Shown piece after piece: positions 46,965 through 58,977 of a stretch of 64,000 nt of DNA. The stretch is from contig JANQBS010000104.1 in the NCBI GenBank assembly GCA_033085395.1, positions 1-64,000 of the forward strand, given 5' to 3'. Source of the DNA: Xanthoparmelia taractica. Its lineage: Eukaryota; Ascomycota; Lecanoromycetes; Lecanorales; Parmeliaceae. The notes beneath the pieces are model-generated. The model made no database searches, had not been told where the DNA came from, and saw only the letters and a program-made list of their open reading frames with translations. How positions within the stretch are numbered: the stretch's first letter is position 1; every line of letters starts with the position of its first letter. Position numbers and translations under genes: made by a program.

Positions 46965-48709
46965 GGTGAACCGAGACAGGAGATGGATGAAGATGGGCGA
47001 TGGAGATTTGGATGATAGAAGTCGTGCGATTAGATGGGGTTTGCTTGGTGTATTGGACGTTTCGCGTTCGAGCATGGAATGCATGATGCGCATTTTTGAT
47101 AGGCGGACAATGTGGATTGTTGTTTCTAAAAATGTTTCAGACAGCCTCGTGAACAAACAAATAGACAACAGCCCTTGCCGCCAGCATGTGAAGGAAGAAT
47201 GCGCTCCTCGTGTTTCTGACAGTTGCGAGGCAAGGGTGGCATTATTGGCATGGCACATGATGGAAGCGCCGAAACAATGATAGAGGTGATGTTACTGTGC
47301 CCTGCCCTGCCCTGCCCTTGAATGGTACGGTAGCATTGGTGCACAGCTTTCACAGCGTTACTGGTACCATGTATAAGTAGGTATATTCATTATCATCACT
47401 GTATGATATAACCCTCCTCGCCATGGTGGGCGATGATTCACGTCATGTCCTTTCTGTCTGGCAGCGATCTTCACTTTCCTCAGATCAGATCAAACGCCAT
47501 AAAGTCCCATGGGGCAATAATTTCCATGGGAGAGACGAGAATCCAATTTCGCGCCCCGGTCCATTTCGCCTAAGATTTCATTTTTTTCTTTTTTCTTTTT
47601 TCTTTTCTCTTCTTGTGATTTCATGACAGCCAATGAACTAAAGAGCTAGAAGACGCTAAGAATGCAGGAACAGGGGAAGCGCCCGTGTCAGGAGCAGGGA
47701 TCTGGTGGTTTTAGGTGCAGAGCCAAGGTTTCAATTTGAGTTAGTGATGGTTAGGGGGATGGTTAGGGTTCGCCTTGTACCTTGTTTTTCTTTGCATGAT
47801 GTACTTCGTGCTGAAGTATTTGTTATCAATCTGCAACCACTAACCTCGTAGCGGCGCATCATACATGAGAATTTATTAAATTGGGGGGAAATTACACTTC
47901 AATTTCCCCCCTCATCCTTATTGTTCTATTGGCTACCCCAATCATTATTCACGATAAACTGTCAGTAGAAATGCTGGCGCAAGATGACTATTATCATTTC
48001 CACGCGCGCTGACTGGCTGTAATTCAAACCACTTGCGCTGTTGTGGCATGGGTTCGCGTAGTGTTGTGGGCGATATACTTCTACATGCGGCAATTATTGC
48101 TTCTCTGCGCCAGTCTCATACATGTTACACGATCGCATGTACTGCCCCTTCCCTTCTCTCAACTTGAACTCCGGCGCAAAAAAAGAACACGCTCTCTCTC
48201 TCTCTTCGTGTCCTTCACTCTTTTCATCTTTCAAGTCACTCTCTCTCTATAGTACCTTCACTATCATCAGTGCGATATCAGGCTATCCTCGCACTCTACA
48301 CTCATTTCATAAATAACAAACAAACAAAGCAAGCTTTCATTTGAGTTGATCTCATTCACCACCATCACTATACAGCCTTTGTCGCAAAACGACCAAGCAG
48401 AACAATATATCGCGCACCCAGCATTATCCATCAAACAATCGCCCAAAACAAGCCATCACAGCCAAGAACCACCACAGCCGAGACAAAGCATCGCAGTCAC
48501 AAAGCCTCACGCAGACGACCTCCCTTGCGCAAACCTCTCCTCATCCTCATCATCAAACATACAACCATCGCGATCGCATACACCTCCCTCACTGCGCAAA
48601 ACCCACAGCTTCAGCGTGCGCGCGCTCAGAAATCCCAAACCTCAAACCACATCCAATCAATAACAGCGCACCACCAAACCTTTCGCGCGCGCAAAACAAA
48701 ACAAACACA
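46965..48709. other. Intergenic region
   Basis: 1.7 kb. It has a T-rich tract at 47580-47615 and pyrimidine-rich CTCTCT leader sequence at 48190-48250, likely promoter or 5' UTR of the next gene. No coding frame is supported. Confidence 0.5.
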
Positions 48710-49246
48710 ATGCGCCAACCACACCCCCTCACCCTCCTCCTCGCCGCCGCCGCCTCCTCCGCGCACGCAGCCACCGTCTACGTAACCACTACCTGCACCT
48801 CCACCTCCACCACAACAATCACCCGCATCTCCGCCTCCAGCACCCAAATCTTCACCTCTGCGATCCCCATCATCCAAACCTCCGTTCCCATCCCACTCTC
48901 CACCGCCCCATCCCCATCCCCGTCCCCATCCTCAGCAACCATCGTCCTGCCCGTCTCCTCTCCGAGCGCCCCCGCCGCCGCTCCCTCCGCAGGCTCCTCC
49001 TCCCCCCTCGTCTACACCACCGAAGTCGCGCCTTTCCCCACCGCCGCGACGGGAACTGGTGCGTCCTCTGCGCCCACGGGTACTGGATCCGGCGCTGGCG
49101 CAGGCTCGGCGACCGGCACTGGCGCGCCTATTCATCCTGTCGTCCCGTTCAAGGGGGCCGCCGCTTCGTCAAGGAGGATGAATACGGGCGCGCTGTTATT
49201 CGGCGGCGTCGTGGCTGTTGGTGCGGTTGCGTTGGGGTTGTGTTAG
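48710..49246 (+). CDS. GPI-anchored Ser/Thr-rich cell-surface protein
   Basis: An intronless 178-residue protein. Residues 1-20 form a signal peptide ending SSAHA. The mature N-terminus, ATVYVTTTCTSTSTTTI, and a long Ser/Thr/Pro/Ala stretch would be heavily O-glycosylated. The centre holds Gly/Thr repeats (TGTGASSAPTGTGSG). The C-terminus, NTGALLFGGVVAVGAVALGLC, is a hydrophobic tail behind a small-residue/Asn site, the pattern of a GPI signal. Codon use is very GC-rich. The family is the common fungal cell-wall type and sequence alone does not give a specific role. Confidence 0.8.
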   Translation: MRQPHPLTLLLAAAASSAHAATVYVTTTCTSTSTTTITRISASSTQIFTSAIPIIQTSVPIPLSTAPSPSPSPSSATIVLPVSSPSAPAAAPSAGSSSPLVYTTEVAPFPTAATGTGASSAPTGTGSGAGAGSATGTGAPIHPVVPFKGAAASSRRMNTGALLFGGVVAVGAVALGLC

Positions 49247-49576
49247 TTACGTTAACGTGGGTTGCGCGCGCGGTGCGAATGAGAGAGATATGCGTTAGTG
49301 GTGGAGGGTGAAGGTTGAAGTGGGATAGATAAATATAGGGGGCTGGAGGCGGATGGGGATCGAATGGGAGGGGGTTGGTCAATGTTGTTGTGCTTTTCTT
49401 TTTCGTTTCTTGCGTATATGTTGCTGTGCGATGGATTTGCTTGCGTTTTGTTCAATATGCGATATGCGATATGCAATACACGAATTTTTATCAACTTACT
49501 GAGCCCAAATTAGTCAAAGTGCAATTACCTGTTGATGCCAGCTGCTCCACTTGCTTTGCTTCCTCTGCTCTGCTTC

Positions 49577-50029
49577 ACCTACCTACCTACCTACCTACCT
49601 ACTCCGTTTCCCCAACCTCATTTAACCCGATCCACATCGCGCTACCCTACCCTACCCTACCAACCTCAAGCCTACCTTACCTTACCTTACCTTCCATCCT
49701 CCCTCCCTCCACATTCATCGACACGACACGACACGACGCGATCACTGCATTGATAGCTCAGCTCAGCTCAGCTCACCAGCCAACGCCGCATCGTCTTCCC
49801 CCCCCCCCCCCCAAACAAGACATTCCCATATCGCCCGAAGTGAGGTAGGTAGGTAGGTTACATAGGTAGGGGATTGCAATGCCACTTCGACTAATTTTAG
49901 GGCTGTGCTGTGCTGTGCTGCTGTTGGGATATATGAATACAATTACATGTGTAATCTGATAAGGTGGAGTATGGGGTATATATAGCAAGGTTTGCTTTGC
50001 TTTGATGTTGTTGTTGTTGTTGTTGTTGT
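49577..50029. repeat. Mosaic of at least nine different short tandem repeats
   Basis: Successively: (CCTA)n at 49577-49602, CTACC units at 49642-49662, (CTTAC)n at 49673-49693, (GACAC)n near 49719-49740, (AGCTC)n at 49755-49775, a C15 run at 49798-49812, (GGTA)n near 49845-49859, (GCTGT)n near 49903-49924 and (GTT)n at 50007-50029. Confidence 0.85.
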
Positions 50030-50736
50030 ATGCGAATGCGAAGACGGAGAGGAAAGACGAAAGACGAACAAAGCGGTGGTAGGGAGGAAGGACGCAAGGA
50101 AGGAAGAAAGGAAGAAAACTTTGATCGCACGTAGAATGAATGTGGGCGCTGGGCGCAACAATGTGCGTGAATGAATCGATGGCAATGCGCCGCGGCCTGA
50201 ACGTGGGGCCTACAGAGGAAGTTGTAGATGATTTCAACCGTCTCTAAAGGTAAAGAGGAGAGTATGCCTTTGATGCGAAAATGGCCTGGAAGAGGTGTAA
50301 GTATTGTGGCCAAGGTACGTATCTCGAGGAGAGATCTTGGGCGGGTGGGTGTCTGAGATGTGCGCAAATGTATGCTAGTATTCGTGAGCAAGATGTTTCT
50401 GATTCGCAGGCCTGCTATTTTCTGTTGTTTATTCGGTAGCTTGTTTTGGGCTGTTACTCTTAGGTACGCCAGCTTCCAAGCCAATTGGAAGAAGTGAGGT
50501 GAGGTAGATTCTGGCCTAACGCTCGAGCCGAGAAGGGCAGATTCTGGTACCATGCGATGCGAATCTAAGTGAAACGATTCGCTCTGAGGTCTTCCTTCTT
50601 CATGTCGAACTGCCGGCAATTTGTGGGTTAGCTGAGGCAAGCGGCGCTTTTGTGGTTTTCCATGTTAGGGGGTGGTGCGGATGGGGCTGTGCTCAACAGA
50701 AGACACCCTGAAACCCCGAGTGACAGAGCAGCCATA

Positions 50737-50746
50737 GTCACGTGAC
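50737..50746. promoter_or_regulatory. GTCACGTGAC palindrome (E-box / Cbf1-type core)
   Basis: A perfect 10-bp palindrome containing CACGTG, the core bound by bHLH factors. It is about 680 bp upstream of the DUF7924 gene. Function not shown. Confidence 0.35.
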
Positions 50747-51427
50747 CAGTAAAGCAGTAGTAAAGTTCCCTCTCATATTCCGCTAACATTATACGACGTT
50801 TCCAGTAACCGTTTGGCCTTGGTTTGAGAGCCTTTTACCAGTCCATCCCCCCATTTATCCAGCAATTCTTCCATATAATCATCGGCGCTCGATTCTTGGA
50901 GATGATCTCAGTCATATGATCCTCGCTCTCTTCAATTGACCAGATTACTGTGTTATGAAAATGGGCCAATGCATTGATCGTTTGTAGGGCTTCCTGCTTG
51001 CCACCGTCAGCCAGTATCCTAACCCGAATGGGCTCAGCGGGCTCGGCAGGTCTAAGGCCCTCAAGGGACCTTTACAACGAGCTCTTTATAATTGTTAAAC
51101 TCCAATGATTCCCTACGATCTGCTCGATGCTGTTACGTGGATGGATCGAGACAAGGTAGGATGAGCATGATTGGCCGGCCCATGCCTCTTCAGATTAACG
51201 TTGTAGTGGTTGCTGATCTAAAAGTAGTACTTTGTAGGATGCGTTTCATGCGTGGGGCGGATGATCTCGACGACTCATGGGTTAAGGTTCCTGTCGCAGC
51301 CCCGAAACTGTCCCGCCGCCAAGGCTTCATTGCTTGCCAACCACCACACTCTTCTGTCGGCCTGTTCGTAACAATCCTACAGCGGCAATAGAAACGTGTG
51401 CCTCCTGTCCTCTCGTTCCCAATCATC

Positions 51428-53084
51428 ATGTCGCCACCACGCGGTATCAAACGAAAACAATCGGTCACCCCTGTTCGTAAGAGCGCGCGACTACAAGAGA
51501 GAGAACGCCTTGTTCAACGATCGGAAATTCAAGAGCAACTCCTTCAACTTCCTTCCCCGACCAGTATCACGCCTGACAAAGAGGTACGTTCTATACATTC
51601 CCTTGGCGTACAACTGCACCCACTGACTCGGGCCAAAGCGTCCACAGGAATCAGTCAACCCTTCCAATCTACATCGCAAGCGGCAACGGACTGAAGAGCT
51701 TGGACAAGATCACATACCTGAGGCTAAAGGAGCTGCCCAGGAGGGCCTTACCCAGAAACGTCAACGAATCTCACCTGCAGGTCGTGCTGTTGAAGGCGCA
51801 ACACCTATAGATCTTCATAGTGACACCAAGAACCACAACAGCGTCGACCCCATCCAGCGTTGGATTCAAGAAGGAAGCTGGTCTGGAGCACATCTCGAGG
51901 AAGATAGCAGCCTGACTCATTCACTTACCCGGAAAAACTCACATCCTTTGAAGCAAAACAGCAGCATGACTCACTCACTTACCCGGAAGAGGTCATCTCC
52001 GTCTCTCAGCAAACATGAATCGGACATAAGTGGCGTTTCTCTAAGACCGGGAAAGAATCCTGCAGTCAAGAGTCGCCGCTACGAGCAGTTCCTTGTAGCT
52101 GCTGGCATTTATATGGATGACGACGACATGGTGGCCCCTACGAAAGAATGCAAGGTTTTATGCCAGACCTTACTCAATGCGGAACAGACAGTGCCCGATG
52201 ATTCTCTCTTCAACGATGATTTATTCAAGAGGGTTTGCCAAAGGGTCCGTAACAAGAACGAAGCTAGGGTTATCCGCGACCTCTCTCCTCTCCTCGTTCC
52301 CTCTGCCGAAATCCTCTACCTTCGCGGAGCTAAAACCCTCGAACATCTGATCGAAAGTGTCGATGAAGGCTGGATCAAATCCATCCCCCTCATCAAAGGT
52401 CCTCGCCCGCAGCCCGACTATGCTGTGGGACTCAAATCATCTGCATTCACCTCTGACCAACTTAAGAAATTGCAACCCTCTATTGGTGATTGGCAGACTT
52501 TATCTCGTCTGGTGGTGACAGATGAGATGTATTTCCCCTTCCTGACATCGGAGGTGAAATGCGGTAACGAATCACTCAATATCGCGGATCGGCAGAACGC
52601 TCATAGCGCCGCCGTCGCGGCAAATGCCGTCGTCGAGTTGTATAGATTGGTGTCGCGTCAACAGGAGCTCAACCAAAAAATCCTTACCTTTTCAATCTCG
52701 CACGACAATGAGGCCGTAAGAATATACGGGCATTATGCGTTGATCAATGAAAAACAGGTTCTATTCTACCGTCATCCTGTCGACAAGCTTGATTTCACAA
52801 GAAAGAACGGCAAAGAGAAGTGGACTCCATGTACTTTTACAAGGAATGTTTACGATAAGTTTCTTCCAATCCATTACGAAAGAATCTGTTCGGCCATTGA
52901 CCAGCTACCCAACCCAGAAGACTTTGCTGTGGAGTCGCTTTCTCAGCAATCAAGTCCTGTGTCTTTCGAACAGAACGGCAGCCAATCGACCACCTCGAGT
53001 TCTCCACAGACAGAGCCGGAACTTGCGTCATCTCAGACCTCTGAACCTGCGTCCAAGAGACCAAAAAGGAGAGGCAAGAAGTAG
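51428..53084 (+). CDS. DUF7924-type protein with PD-(D/E)XK-like motif
   Basis: Exon 1 is 51428-51583 and exon 2 is 51648-53084, with a 64-bp intron GTACGT..CTGACTC..ACAG; phase agrees and the product is 530 residues. The N-terminus, MSPPRGIKRKQSVTPVRKSA, is basic and nuclear-signal-like. A disordered Ser-rich region holds a direct duplication, THSLTRK twice. The C-terminal domain (about 290-470) has GPRPQPDYAVGL (Asp309), FPFLTSEVKCG (Glu354, Lys356), DRQNAHSAAVAANAVV and FYRHPVDKLDF. This recalls the fungal DUF7924 family and a PD-(D/E)XK nuclease core of Asp..Glu-x-Lys. The tail ends SKRPKRRGKK, a further nuclear signal. Nuclease activity is inference. Confidence 0.75.
51910..51990 (+). 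repeat. In-coding direct repeat (THSLTRK unit)
   Basis: ACTCATTCACTTACCCGGAA and ACTCACTCACTTACCCGGAA occur about 50 bp apart, with matching AGCAGC before each. It is a short tandem duplication inside the disordered part of the DUF7924 protein. Confidence 0.8.
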
Positions 53085-53950
53085 TCGCATTATCAGGAAA
53101 ATGAGGAATCATATCCTCAAGAGTCTTCATCTTAACATATATTGAAGGCCAAGTGAAGAGTGTGAAAAGATACGTGAGCTCGGGTGCATGGCCCGAGGAA
53201 GCGATGCCGCCGTAGGACCAGGGGGTAAGGGGAATGCTTCACAAGCAACAAGCTGCAAGGTCGAAAAACTCGGAGGAAAGAGGACGCGGTTCTAGTCATC
53301 AGCATCAAGCCGAAGATAGCTCCAGCGGTAATTGCGTATATCGGAGCGATATCCGTCAATTTAAGTGATATGAATTAGTTAGAGATCATCATTTGAGCTC
53401 AGGCCATGGCTGCTGATTTGTGTCCGACCGAAAGGCATCCAGAAATGGTGACATATACTTCTGACCTCGGCGAGGCCAGGTTTGCATACCCAGCTTGCAG
53501 AGCACGCTTTCAGCACGATGAAATTGAATCATTCGTGAGCCAATTTTAACCGCCGACAAAGGAATATTGGATACGGCGGCATCCAATCGTGGCTCCACCG
53601 AAGGCCGAGTCTGACCCCTGCGACGCGTGACGGCGCCAAAAATCTGGAGATCGCCGATCCGGAGAGCCTTACGCACATATGGCAGATAGATCCTATGGCA
53701 AGAACACGTTTCAATGCAGACTCCGCTCGATGAAATCCCGAGTCAATCCTCCCAGCTCTAGCGAGCTAGAAACCAATCGCTCTTACGGACTAGCTTTCCG
53801 TGCTAACACGAAAGGTCGCGGTGAAAAATCAGAGCCGAAATTCAGATACAATAGTTTATCTGGTCCCGAGGTTTTAGACGTAGGGTCTTTGTCAAAGTGA
53901 AGATATTTGATATGTCCAGGTAAACTGTAACTAGCTCAGCCATGGTTAAA

Positions 53951-53976
53951 TAGGGCTGTCCCGAGGTGGGGTGAAC
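53951..53976 (-). repeat. MITE-like element, copy C (one arm)
   Basis: TAGGGCTGTCCCGAGGTGGGGTGAAC is, in reverse, the GTTCACCCCACCTC..AGCCCTA arm of copies A and B. The second arm is not visible. Confidence 0.5.
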
Positions 53977-54474
53977 TCTTGTATTTATATCTTACTCCAT
54001 GTTTGATCATTGCACGGCCCGCCGAAACTTCTCCCGTGTTGTCTGGGTTCTATCTCATTAGGGTCTACTTTTAGAAATATCCCACTGACACAGCCGAGGA
54101 CGTTGAGCAACTCAACGTCTTCCTTTGATATTTTCCTTGCCAACGCATTTCCAGAGAACGAAGAAGGAGAGGCTTGCGCTGTCGGCCTCAGATTACCGGT
54201 CGCCCAGAGACAGTTGTTTGATTGATACGAACCAGATGACTGATTTGCCGTTACAGCTGAGCCAGTTAAACCGCGGTAGCCAGGCCAATATGAGCCTCTG
54301 GGCATGAAACAGCCCATTCCGGTTCCCACCAGCGGCCCGGCTGGTGGTTGTTATGATTGCAGTTGTGGGGCCAATCCGACCGCTAGATCCACTCGATATC
54401 ACACCAGCCGTTGCTCTCACCGGGATAGAAACGAGATCCGTGCTGGAAGGCATTTCTGCGAACAAAAATATATA

Positions 54475-54684
54475 ATGTCGCGAACGGAAGCTGGACTCTT
54501 GGAGGGAGAAATGAAGGCAACGGAACAAATCAAGAATGAGCTATTAAAAGCGGCAAAAGCAGCTTGGTTTACGGTCGCTCAAGCGGGATATTCTCCGGGA
54601 ATCGTTCAACCAGGAGCCACTCAACCAGGAGCCACTCAATCAGGATCCTTCCAGCCAGATTTCGCTCAAGCAGCAGTTCCTTAA
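54475..54684 (+). CDS. Uncertain short ORF with QPGAT repeats
   Basis: Open frame from ATG 54475 (MSRTEAGLLEGEMKAT) to the stop at 54684, 69 residues. It has a helix followed by imperfect 15-bp repeats coding QPGAT/QSGSF. A longer frame starts at 54304. No family and no splice support. Confidence 0.25.
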   Translation: MSRTEAGLLEGEMKATEQIKNELLKAAKAAWFTVAQAGYSPGIVQPGATQPGATQSGSFQPDFAQAAVP

Positions 54685-55180
54685 GCAGGAGCCACCCAGC
54701 CAGAACTTACCCAGCCAGGACCCTCCCGACCGCAAATCCCGCTCAGCCAACTCAACTCGAGCCGGTATGATCATTCTCCCCTTTCCCACGATTCCTTTAG
54801 TCAATAATAGATAGATAGCAAGCGCTGTCGGTCCAAACAGCCCATCCACCAATCACCAATATATCAGCGAAAGTTTGCATCTGCATCTGCACTGGCCGTC
54901 CCGTAGCTGCCTGCATAGTAGAAAACACAGCATTGTGGTAGAAAGTAGAGGCAGAAGCAGAAAGAGAAGGGGAATTGTAAGTAGCTAGACCAGACTAGTC
55001 CTTGATCAATCGGCACAATCTCGAGGGTAGATTATCGAAGGGAAGAAAACCGCCTTTAAATATCCGACAAAAGCAGAATAAAAACTGGAAAAACCCAACT
55101 TTTTCCCACACTCATTGGCGCCGCAGCGTCCCCTCCTCTCCTCCACAGGTTCAACCCAGTTACATGCATACATACTGTTC

Positions 55181-55208
55181 TCATCATCATCATCATCATC
55201 ATCATCAT
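55181..55208 (+). repeat. (CAT)n microsatellite
   Basis: About nine TCA/CAT units in a row. Confidence 0.9.
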
Positions 55209-56384
55209 GTCTTTACTGGCCAAGGTATATATAGCGGACGAATTATTTTCGCGGTCGGCTTTTCTTTTCTGTTGTCAGTCAATCTTCTTCCGAGCGAAGA
55301 ATGTAATGTATAGTAATGTGATATGATGTGATGGTTCTGGAGGATAGGGAATTATCTACTGTATCTTATCTGACTACTATCTCTCTCTAGTTCATGGAGG
55401 CAGTTGTTTCGTGTCTTGCGTTACAATTCCATTCTCAACTGGAAAACTGGATTTATGATATACAATACAACATAGTACAACGAAAGTGGTGTGATAGTAT
55501 ATATATTAATGCTCTTTTTATGCTCTATTTTTTTTTCTTCTATTTTTTACCACTATTGATAAGATACATGTACTCCGCTATTTTGCTTTCCTCCATAGTT
55601 GCCTGAGATATGATAGATATAGAGGATCTGACGGGAACTAACATATTCTCAACTATTCAACGCTGAGAATTGAAAAGAAGCGTCGAGGTGGCTTATATGT
55701 TTTGGTTTTCTATCTGAGCGACCTCTAGCAAGACCAGGGTAGTCGTAAATTGCTTATCACCGGCCCTCCAGAGACCTTTTGAAAGTGCCGATGGTAAAGT
55801 GTCTTTACAAATTTAGTCAATACCTGTCAGTATTCTTCAGAAGTCATGAAGGCAAAACACCGAATCAAGCAGGAACCGTAGATAAACGATTAGCCCGTCC
55901 CAATGCTAGGGCCAGCATCCAGCAGGCCTACCTTAGCTAGGCCCCCGGACGTGCCCCAGCGCTAAGAAAACCTCCCATGCCTAAGCGGCATAAATCTGGA
56001 GGAATGAGCTATATAGCTAGCTATATACTGGCGTGGGTGGGTGGTCGAACGAAGAGCCATATGATGGTGTAACTCCCATATATTTAGAGCTCATCATGAC
56101 AAATGTTTCCCACGTGTGCGCGCATCCATTTGGAACAGCGGCTAGGTCATGAGACAGAGAGCTTCTGAAGGTGTTGATCGTAAGGGGTCTTTGCGAATTT
56201 TGTGAAGATGGGATGGGACGGCTGGTTCCAAAAGGAAAAACAGATAAGGGACAGGGAAAGGGAAAGGGAACTTTGATCGTAATGGTGTGAATCATTAGAT
56301 CGGAGACTTCATCATATCATAAAGTCAGAGCCTATTCTCCATATACGAAAGATTAAGACATCGATTGGGAGACCTTAATGCCCT

Positions 56385-58977
56385 TCAAAGCTCAGAGATC
56401 CGGAGCGTAAATCTCGGAATACCCGTCTTCTCAATCGCCCTTACCAAAGAGGACAAATTCTCGACCTTGTACGTCGACAGATCTGTATCGTAGCCGTACA
56501 TTTTCATCGACATTAAGGCTAAATCATATCCCTTTGCCAGCAGCGTTGCAAGGCTCTGATCATCTCGCGCACATTTGACGCAATAGGCTCTTGCTTCCTT
56601 CAAGATTGCCGTCCGGGTGCACGCTTTGATGAAGACGATTGATCGCAGGACCTTGCTGCCGTGGAGAATCTTGAGCGTGATGGTGTGGCTGTCTTCCGTT
56701 GGGGCTTCTTCTGGGGCTGCAGCGGCCTCGAAGACGGAAGTCTTTGTGGAGAGTGGCGCCGATGGAGTACGTGGGTGATTCAAATCAAGTTCGTCGCGCA
56801 CGGCACTAAGAGCAGGTTTTGGGGGGGGGGCCATGAACTCGGTAGGCTCAGCTGGGGGACTAGGCATTGGAGCGACATCAGGCACTGGTGCTAATTCATA
56901 GGAATCAACCAAGTCACGGACAACATTATCATATTGGTTGAGAGTATGTTCCTCTGTATCGTCCAAGTCTTTAGGGATTAGCTCGGCTTGTGAAGATTCC
57001 GGCGTTGCGTCGGGCGCAGGTCTTTCAGGCTCCCTTGGGTCCTCATTGTAGCCTGGTTCTCGTGCAGTAAAGGCATCCTCCGGCTCTGGTGCTTCCACTG
57101 GCACAATATTGTAAGGCTCATCTGGGTGGGAAGGTTCCTCTGGCGCAACGGGACGAGGTTCTTCGGGCTGGATAGATTCCCCTACCGCATTTTGCGGCTC
57201 TGCAGGAACGTCCCTGGTTGCGCCGAAATTCCAAGCTCCGTATCGAGGCAATTTCCAATAAATATGCTCTGGGGCGCAAGACGCCTCTTCCGAAGCGGGA
57301 GCTTTATCCACGAGAACAGGTACTTCTTCAACTGCAGGAATACTCCAGCCAGATGCTGCTTCCTTCCCCTTCTTCTTCTTCTTTTCCTTTTTTTCCTTTT
57401 TTTCCTTTTTCCCCTTACCCTTCGACCTTAAAGTTGAAAGGGTCAATTCTGAGGCCTCCGGTTTCTCTTCAACGCCGCCACCATTGTTATTGTGCCAAGG
57501 AGGTTGGATATCCTCCTCCAACTCTTTAACTTGATGAGGTTCCCCTTCTCCGAGTGGACTTTGATCATAAGCTTGACCCTTATTTATTGTCTCTGGGAGT
57601 TTCGGCTCGATTTTCGGCTCAAGTTCTGGAGGGACTGTTAGAAATTGATCTAGGAACAGATGGGACAGGAATTGAAAGGAAAACCACATGGAACATACCT
57701 GTCCCGCTACTCTCGATGTTCTCCTCTACCTCAGAGTCCGCCTTCGCTCCGTCAAAGCTCGGTGTATGGTTACAAGGGCAAGGATTGGAGATCTGCTGGG
57801 AGACAAATAGGAAGCTTTCAAGGGCAGAGCCAACCACAGTGCGTTGTTCCTTGTCCGTTGTCAGCATCTCTTCGATGGATGATCTTTCCAACTCGTCAAG
57901 TTCAGCTCTCCGACGCGCAATATCTTCCAGTTGTTCTTTGAGCTTGCGCTCGAGTAGATTTTGATGCTGTACAATTTCCTCTATGCTAGCCTCTAGCTGC
58001 GTTTTGATTTCTGCTACCCTCTCTGCTCTTTTGGAGTCATGAAGAGCTTCTGCAAAGGTCATAGCTGCATGAAGCATATTCAGAATTCCCGCGGCGCTAG
58101 TTGGGAGGCGATGAACGGCCGAGTGACGAAGGGAACTTGTTCCAAAGAGAACCTCAGCGATGCTTTTACCAGAAATCCGTTTGATGGCTGATGGCGGTAA
58201 AGACTTGGCGTATTTCAGAAATCTCTTAGTCCATTCAGTAAGTTCAATGGACTCGACTTCGTGCCACTTGCGCGCCTCCATCAGATCCGGGACCCAAGTG
58301 TTGCCGAACTCCAGACAGCATTCCTCAAGCAGACATTGGACTAAGACCAGAATTTTATGTTGCGTTCTGAATGGCAAATAGACAGGATGGAGCCTTGGGA
58401 TAGAAAGCGCTTGGTGTGCTTGGGAGGCCGATTGTTTGCTATCGAAAACAAAAAATCAGCTACTTGACTGTCTTGTTTCCTGCATTTATCCTCCAGATAA
58501 CACTTGCCACATTTCAACAGCGTTGGTTTGAGCATTGTCCGGAGCCTCGGCTTTGTCTTCTAATGTCTCCTCAGGCTCAGCGCACTGTTGGCTTTCTTTG
58601 ACGTCCAGGCACTCGTCTCCCCCCTCATCATCGGATGTTAGTATTATGTCTTGTGCTGCTTCGGCTTCGATCCTGACGACTTCTGCCTCAGAGGCCGCTC
58701 TCTCGGCCTCCTGCGTCTCTGACGGCTGGAACAGCTCTGGGTAACGGAGCTTTGCCCGGGGTAATGATTCAAAGATCTGCTCTTCTAGCAACTCCTTTGC
58801 AATTGCAGCAATGGCTGGTAGAGTGAACTCCTTTGTGAGGATTTTGATGGATGCCTTATGCTTCTGGAGAAGCTGAGATACCTTCCTTGGCCTTCGAACC
58901 AGCGCATTGGCTCCGCTGAAAATTGATGAGCAGTGAAGATAGACCAGCCTTCCATCTGGAGAACGTTGCTCAGCCAT
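56385..58977 (-). CDS. Large unknown protein, coiled-coil centre and conserved-looking C-terminal domain
   Basis: Model: exons 58977-58502, 58438-57699 and 57634-56385, giving 821 residues. The second intron (GTATGT..CTAACAG) is strong. The first uses a GTTATC donor and is weaker, though phases fit. Part 1 starts MAEQRSPDGRLVYLHCSSI and has helical and acidic stretches. Part 2 is helical with a probable coiled coil around VQHQNLLERKLKEQLED. Part 3 is disordered: a Lys/Glu run coded by AAG/GAA repeats, then many Pro/Glu segments. The last 95 residues, from TITLKILHGS to FTLRISEL, look like a compact alpha/beta domain, perhaps ubiquitin-like. Function unknown. Confidence 0.65.
56821..56830 (+). 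repeat. G10 homopolymer inside coding sequence
   Basis: Encodes part of APPPKP on the minus strand. Length slippage here would shift the frame of the preceding gene model. Confidence 0.9.

Larger units (their letters stand above)
49247..51427. other. Intergenic region with microsatellite mosaic
   Basis: 2.2 kb. The 49577-50029 part is a mosaic of simple repeats. A minus-strand frame spans 49897-50640 but runs through the repeats and shows no recognised domain. GTCACGTGAC, a perfect palindrome, lies at 50737-50746. Confidence 0.5.
53085..56384. other. Large intergenic region
   Basis: 3.3 kb. It holds a half copy of the MITE-like repeat (53951-53976), conflicting short frames on both strands at 53985-54700 and a (CAT)n run at 55181-55208. 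I cannot support a gene with confidence. Confidence 0.45.

Noticed and set aside
46503..47258. 251-codon minus-strand frame
   Set aside because: It overlaps the last exon of SSZ1, whose homology is clear, and has low-complexity Ser/Pro/His content.
49897..50640. 247-codon minus-strand frame with a Leu/Pro-rich segment vaguely like an F-box
   Set aside because: It runs through the (GTT)n microsatellite, giving a poly-Gln stretch, and shows no other domain or splice signals. It is probably a chance open frame.
53985..54528. Two overlapping minus-strand frames (GCFMPRGSYWPGYRG and others) and a plus-strand Cys-rich frame at 54304
   Set aside because: Frames on both strands conflict, none has a recognised family, and I found no convincing introns.
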